Shown here piece after piece: positions 58,610 to 64,000 of a stretch of 64,000 nt of DNA. The position numbers were made by a program, and so were the translations under genes. The notes beneath the pieces were generated by a model. It saw only the letters and a program-made list of their open reading frames with translations, searched no databases and was not told the origin of the DNA. This stretch comes from Atrina japonica (Eukaryota; Mollusca; Bivalvia; Pterioida; Pinnidae). Location of the stretch: contig BROG01000457.1 in assembly GCA_030159075.1 (NCBI GenBank), positions 372,001-436,000 on the forward strand. Direction: 5' to 3'. How positions within the stretch are numbered: position 1 is the first letter of the stretch; each line of letters opens with the position of its first letter.

Positions 58610-61025
58610 TGATATGAGCGTATCATTTAACGTCTTGCTCTTTATCATTCTCTATCAATATCGCAATAAGAATCATGTAAAACCATAGATATACCTTACG
58701 ATCACATGTGCCAGTGAATTTCTGTCAATTTCTTTGACATCAACCACAACACATTTGTTTTCTCAGAGAGCACATTGTCTCTTTAATTTTCACTAATGTT
58801 AACAAACTGTGATGCAATTTATATTTTAGCATTTAGGTTGGTAGTATGAACATTGATTGAATATACAGAAAATGTCACATAACGCATGCGCCAACGGTCA
58901 TTCTTGCTTTTTTTTTAACTCCAGTAATTTTCTGTTGGCGGTCATGTACATTAGCTGAACCTGTTTACCGCATTTGGATCTGTCATGTTAAAAAATCCGA
59001 GAATCAAATTCTACACGATATCTTTTAGTGTGTAATTATGGTATCGGATTAAATGGTCAGCTTTGTATAATAATAAAATTACTTTTATATATCATATTAT
59101 TATTTTTTTTTTTTTGTTGAACATAATACATTACAGATACGAATACAGGAATAGATGACAATTATTTCTTACAAACTTCCACCCTATGTTTATACAATTT
59201 ACTAAATAGAATTACAAAAGGTATCTCTGTCAGAAAAAAAAATGTGTCATTTGATAGTTGAGGTATACTCTTCTATTTTTGTATTTCCAAAGTGAACACG
59301 ACATATATTTACACGTGTTAGCTTTGATGTATGAGCCAGTACTGATATAATTACGTTTAACAGATTCGTGAACGAAGTAGCAATATTTGCTCTCTCTCCA
59401 AGGACTAAATCCTTGATAGGGTAATAAAAGAAAAGGTATTGCACGGAATGGTTTATTGCTGTTTAAGTTACATATATCACAGCTTTGGGTAACAAGAATC
59501 ATAAAAATGAAGATTGCTCACCATGCCTCTTATTTGTCTTAAAATGAAACAGATTTCAATTTCATTTTGAAATTTATCAACGTACAGCAGCAACACATAA
59601 GCTTCAAGGGCATGCCAATTTTAGATATTACATTGTGATATTTGATATTGGAATATATGTTTATAATCAAAGTAAAATAATTGAAAAGTGATGTTGCCTT
59701 AGTTATGCTGCATATTGTCATAAATATTTCATTTTACTGAAATTAAGTGCTCATGCATTATCGTGTAAGTGAAAAGTATATATTTTATAAGCAAAAATAA
59801 AACAATGAAGAAAATTTTATCAAGAAAAATATTTTTACAGTACTGACTTGTGTTTTAATTGAAATTAGATTAATAAAATGTTTTTATTTAATCATAAAAC
59901 GCTCAGAAACGAAAACAGAGCAAAATGAATTATTTAAAAAAAAATAATAATAGCAGCTATGTTTTACTTTCATATTCAAGAGAGTAAATACAGGCTGTTA
60001 TAAAGATGTACACCAAGATTAAAAGAAGATAATCGCGGTTTTTATGGAACTATGTTTTAGTACACTGTACATGAGAAACTCCAACTACTCTTTTAAGGAT
60101 GATCCACTGTTTGATTACGTCATAGATACATTAGGGGAGATAACTTTTGAAGTACAACAATTTTGATATTATCAGAATTTGCTGAAAATAAGTATAAAGA
60201 GGTATGTCGATGATATTTGTTTTATGAGAAATAGCAGTTAGAGGTATTTTGGTAGGGTGAAATCAATGGTAGATGTTACAGAAAGGTTGTTTGCCATGGT
60301 AACAAAAAAAAAGCTTGTGATTGGTCAAAATTTTAATATTCAAAGCAAAATGTATAAGTTTCTGTGAATAATGTGGAATACAAATGTGATTTAATTTTGG
60401 ATACGCCCTGTAAATGTTTATAACAACATCATTGAAGACTTCAGGTCACTTTTTGTTCATTTAAAACATGTGGTTCATAAATGTTATTTTTTCCGGTTCA
60501 AATTGAAGTCAATTAGGAATGCTAAAATCAATATAGCCGGTGTTCAAAATTCATTGTGTTTATGTTATTAGTGGCTTTCATCATAAAGAACACTTTTTAT
60601 GTATTCTTTTATCTGAATGGTCATTGTGACGTCATTAGATGGTAATTGGTATCGTTAAGGTGTACCTACATTTTGCTAATAGTATACGTGGTAAAAATGT
60701 TTTCTACGATTCACGCTTATCATGACACCACATATTGGTCTTGTATCATTCCAGTGACCCGTGACTTCAGTGTCACAATCGTGATCTTCAATGTCACAAC
60801 CGTGATTAATTCTCGGTATGAAGTCGTTAACAAATGTTCGAATATATCTTTTATCACATACAACCAAGGTTTACTTAAAACGATGGGGTTAGTGTGTATT
60901 GAAATGTGATTGATTTGAGTTTCAAACGTGTCGAGTTATGAAAATGATTACAGATATGTTCCTCCCAATAAAAGGATTATAAGAAATGGTAAATAACTGA
61001 ACGAAAATGTCATTCAGGTGAAACT
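58610..61025. other. unassigned AT-rich sequence
   Basis: 2.4 kb without a supported feature. Near 60770-60805 a short GTGTCACAATCGTGATCTTC / ATGTCACAACCGTGATTAAT doublet is visible. Confidence 0.45.
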
Positions 61026-61029
61026 CATA

Positions 61030-61187
61030 ATTGAGTTCCCGTGTCACGGCAGATCTCGCACTACATTGATATCAGTCCATAGAAGGTCAAAATTTGTGGC
61101 ATTTCACCTAAAGCTAGTGACATTGCAATATAAGTGAAAACTTCTTGACGGGATGTTAAACAAAAACAAACAAACAAACAAACAAAA
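61030..61187 (+). mobile_element. SINE-A-related element, headless
   Basis: TTGAGTTCCCGTGTCACGGCAG, AGGTCAAAATTTGTGGCATTTCACC, TATAAGTGAAAACTTCTTGACGGGATGTTAAACAAAAAC. The 3' domain order is that of SINE-A but diverged in the same way as the copy at 31158, so the two define a subfamily. Confidence 0.65.
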
Positions 61188-61329
61188 TGAATGAATATCT
61201 GATATATTATTATACTATATATAGCTATTTTCATTTTAATATAATAACAGAAAAATCAACATTTGTGATTAAGTGCAAGGATGCCTTACATAACCCTTTC
61301 TGTATACCTTGGGAACAAGGTCCGATATT

Positions 61330-61510
61330 GGTTTCAAAACATTTCGAAACATAAGGACGCCTGCTTATAAAGACCATTCAAAAGTAACCTTTGTTAGTTA
61401 TTTATATAATGAATAAACCTCTATATAAAAATGCCACCTGTCTATAACGGCTACTTGTGCCCGTTCCCTTGAGTGACTCTTTTACACAAGTTTAACTGTA
61501 TATGGTTAAA
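61330..61510 (-). repeat. rep-F copy, minus strand
   Basis: Reverse complement: CCATATACAGTTAAACTTGTG, GCCGTTATAGACAGGTGGC, AACAAAGGTTACTTTTGAATGGTCTTTATAAGCAGGCGTCC. It is parallel to 33240-33400. Confidence 0.6.
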
Positions 61511-61919
61511 CACACTTACAGGAAAAACAAGGAGATGAGTTTTAATCAGGCTACTTCCTCGAGATTATGATACCGGTCATATAGAACATTAACCTATATT
61601 ATTAATAAATCTGTCATTTTATTAATTTCAGGTTCCGGGAGTTTCCTTATCGATTTCCAAAGAGCAACTGATACATCCATCTCCGTGTTAATGAGGACAA
61701 AGAGAGCTCAACATAACAGATCGATAAAAAGTTATTGATTGGAAATTGCTTGATGAGAACAAAAGGTACATGTCAATATTTTTATCAATGAGACGTTAGA
61801 ATCATAACAAAAACATCCCATTGCCATCCGTTCCCTGAGATATAGGTCAATGTTGATATATGTACTCTAAGTAGTGCTAATGATTATTTCAAAATTCTTA
61901 CTGCTTTTAACAACTTAAA

Positions 61920-62175
61920 GTGGGGTATCTGTGACCGATTTGTTGGAGCACTGCGCTTTAAACCAAGAAGTTCATCACTTCTGTTAAGTGCAGGTTCGAG
62001 TCCTGCTGGAACCTAATCGGGTTTTCGTGGCAAAGTTTGCCATTTCACTTGTGGAAGGCTGGTGGTATGTTCCCGGGTACATTGTAACCGGGTTCTTGCC
62101 TACACCATTGAAAAGTGATAATACGACTGAAAAATTGTAGAGAGTGACATAAAAAACACCATTCAAGCAAACAAA
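61920..62175 (+). mobile_element. SINE-B copy
   Basis: TATCTGTGACCGATTTGTTGGAGCACTGCGC, B box AGGTTCGAGTCCTGCTGG, GGAAGGCTGGTGGTATGTTCCCGGG, ACATTGTAACCGGGTTCTTG, GACTGAAAAATTGTAGAGAG and the tail AAAACACCATTCAAGCAAAC. Target duplications are not clear. Confidence 0.88.
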
Positions 62176-62179
62176 AGAA

Positions 62180-63280
62180 CTATATATATAGAATCATAAC
62201 AGGATATTTTAATCGTAACATGTAATATGTCTCTGATATGATAAAATTATAATGTATACCTGGATAATTTCACTACCATTTAATTTACACCATTTTCGCC
62301 CTTAGATGAGTAGACAAATTTATACTAAAAACGAAATTCCCAAGCTAAATAAATGAAGCACGGACATGCATGTCATTCATAGAACTATGGCGAGTTTCAG
62401 ATTGGGTAAATATGCTTTTGTCGTAAAGGGGAGAAAATAAACAGGGATGAACAGTTTTTGGTAGACAGTTATGTATCACTTATGATCTGTCATAACATAT
62501 AACTATAAATGAAAATTGTATCGAAGTTCTCCTGATTAGCATAGTTTAAATATTCATAACTGAAGTTGCTGTTCGTTATTGTCGTCCGTTTTTACATTCT
62601 TCTACACTTTTATGATGAATTATTTAACAGAATTCAAAATATAAAGATAAAAGAAATATTTGAATATCAATGATAATACAAATTAGCCACCTACTTGTTA
62701 TCTCCTTGCGTGACAAATTGTTTCCCATGGGTAAACAAATGGTTGAACTTTCTGTTGGCTTTTACCTCTCAACCGTATCAGAAGACATAGAAAAACTGAG
62801 TCACGTAAACGCTTCTCATACCAAATGTTAAAACATCGCAAGAATCAAACGCAAAGAAGATATATCCCTGGTTATGGAACGCAATATAGGTTGACGTAAA
62901 AAAATGTTAATGCGATAGCGTTTCTAATTGAAATATATTACAACGATCTATTTCATGCAATATTTCTTCAATATTATGTGCTTTATGATTTTTCAAACTT
63001 TTGAGATTTTGCAAATTTCCGTTATGTGATGTTGAAACTCATTCATCACAAGACATTGCGAAAAAGCTTATTTGCTTTTTTCTTTTACAGAGTATAACAA
63101 AGACTTTTCATATAAAATGACACTTTCTAAAGAAAGTAAAAAAATGTAGGTTAATTTAACAGACTCTAAAACAAGTCATTTTATTCGTAACACTATAAGA
63201 CAGCTATACATCAATTCTCGCAGAAAGAAATGATATTGTGTCATTTAAAAGAGGACCCTATACATCAATATAAACAGAAG
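62180..63280. other. unassigned AT-rich sequence
   Basis: No feature recognised. Confidence 0.5.
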
Positions 63281-63284
63281 AATC

Positions 63285-64000
63285 TATGACACGCCAAAGT
63301 CACATTAATGAGTTAAACCTAGTTTTACTCAGTTACACCTAGCTTTTCTTGAGATAAACTTGGCTTTTCTCCAATTAATGTGGGTTACGAGTTAAACCTA
63401 GTTTTTCTCCAATTAATACTAGTTATCCATTTAACCCACAATAACTGGAGTAAAACTAGAATTAACTGAAAAAAATATGTTAAACTGCCTCAAAATCACA
63501 TACATACTCATTAATGTGATTGTGGCCCAGTTAACGCTAATTTTTCTCAGTTTAACTAGGTTTTTCTCGAGGGAAAACTAGGTTTAACTCATTTTTGTGA
63601 TTTTTCTGCAGATAAACCTTGGTTTTCTCCAGTTAATGTGGGTTACTAAAAACTAGGTTTCACTGTAGAAAAGCTAAGTATTATCGAGAAAAACTAGGTT
63701 TTGCTGAGAAAAACTACGTTTAACTGATATAGAACGCCAAAATCACATTTATGGGTTAAACCTAGATTTTCTCGAGGTAAACCTAGTTTTTCTCAGTTAA
63801 ACTCTTTCAGTTAATGTGGGTTACGAGTTAAACGTAGTTTTCTCCAGTGAATCCTAGTTTTTTTTATCGTACACCACATTTACGGGAGAAAAACTAGGTC
63901 TGAGAAAAAAATCACATTAATACTCATTTAACTAATTTTTGTGATTTTGGCGCAGTTCACTAGTCATGAGGTTCCATTCATAACACATCTATGATTTTTG
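63285..64000. repeat. large rep-Z cluster, runs off the window
   Basis: More than a dozen AACCTAGTTTTTCTC or inverted GAGAAAAACTAGGTT modules alternate over 700 bp. Between them are TTAATGTGGGTTACGAGTTAAA, CAAAATCACATTAATACTCATT and GTGATTTTGGCGCAGTT boundary words. It is the largest of six such loci and is cut by the right edge. No ORF, transposase or tRNA-like head is present. Confidence 0.85.

Overview
The window looks like AT-rich, non-coding DNA of an animal nuclear genome, probably a mollusc and most likely a bivalve. That placement is an inference from the style of its tRNA-derived SINEs, its Penelope-like reverse transcriptase remnant and its very dense short repeats; no host gene fixes the taxon. 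I found no complete protein-coding gene, rRNA or functional tRNA gene, and no bacterial-type operon, CRISPR array or origin. The window behaves as intergenic or intronic sequence built from nested, decayed mobile elements and simple repeats.

Working names used below (mine, not database names). SINE-A: about 285 bp, tRNA-like head, tail with GGGACGTTAAACAACAA, five copies plus two variant tails. SINE-B: about 250 bp, a different tRNA-like head, tail ending in AATCAAATCAAA or ACACCATTCAA. SINE-C: one copy with a strong B box. rep-P: about 390 bp dispersed non-coding element with the core CTCCTCCATGGCACCTGATC, at least a dozen copies or fragments. rep-Q: about 360-390 bp dispersed element with the core AATTGACAGAAACGATCGTC. 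rep-Z: clusters of AGTTAAACCTAGTTTTTCTC modules in both orientations, six loci. rep-F: two old copies around a GTTATAGACAGGTGG motif.

Layout. 1-9 kb: SINE-A at the left edge, a diverged 300-bp direct duplication (1.5 and 3.7 kb), rep-P, rep-Q and rep-Z copies and a GATA-type microsatellite. 9-23 kb: mostly unassigned, with a SINE-B flanked by a perfect 12-bp target duplication (13.0 kb), a candidate minus-strand exon with an acidic tail beside a very large ACT/AGT tract (15.1-16.0 kb), a foldback element (17.6 kb), a 150-bp GA tract (18.5 kb) and a near-perfect inverted repeat (21.4-22.1 kb). 23.7-28.1 kb is the most informative part: a decayed unidentified reading frame split by a SINE-A copy, then a broken Penelope-like reverse transcriptase split by a SINE-B copy, both SINEs with visible target-site duplications. 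28-46 kb: further rep-P, rep-Q and rep-Z copies, a TTAA-flanked MITE (35.5 kb), an 18-bp minisatellite (38.0 kb) and TA/GA tracts. 46.2-47.3 kb: a 27-unit, 41-bp tandem array that is an internal expansion of rep-P. 47-64 kb: a degenerate repeat field, a second 3' fragment of the reverse-transcriptase element, five SINE copies or fragments, a complete rep-Q and a large rep-Z cluster running to the right edge.

No functional gene network can be described. The relations that can be read are insertional: SINEs inserted into older coding elements, rep-P seeding a satellite-like array, and microsatellites growing next to or inside the dispersed elements.
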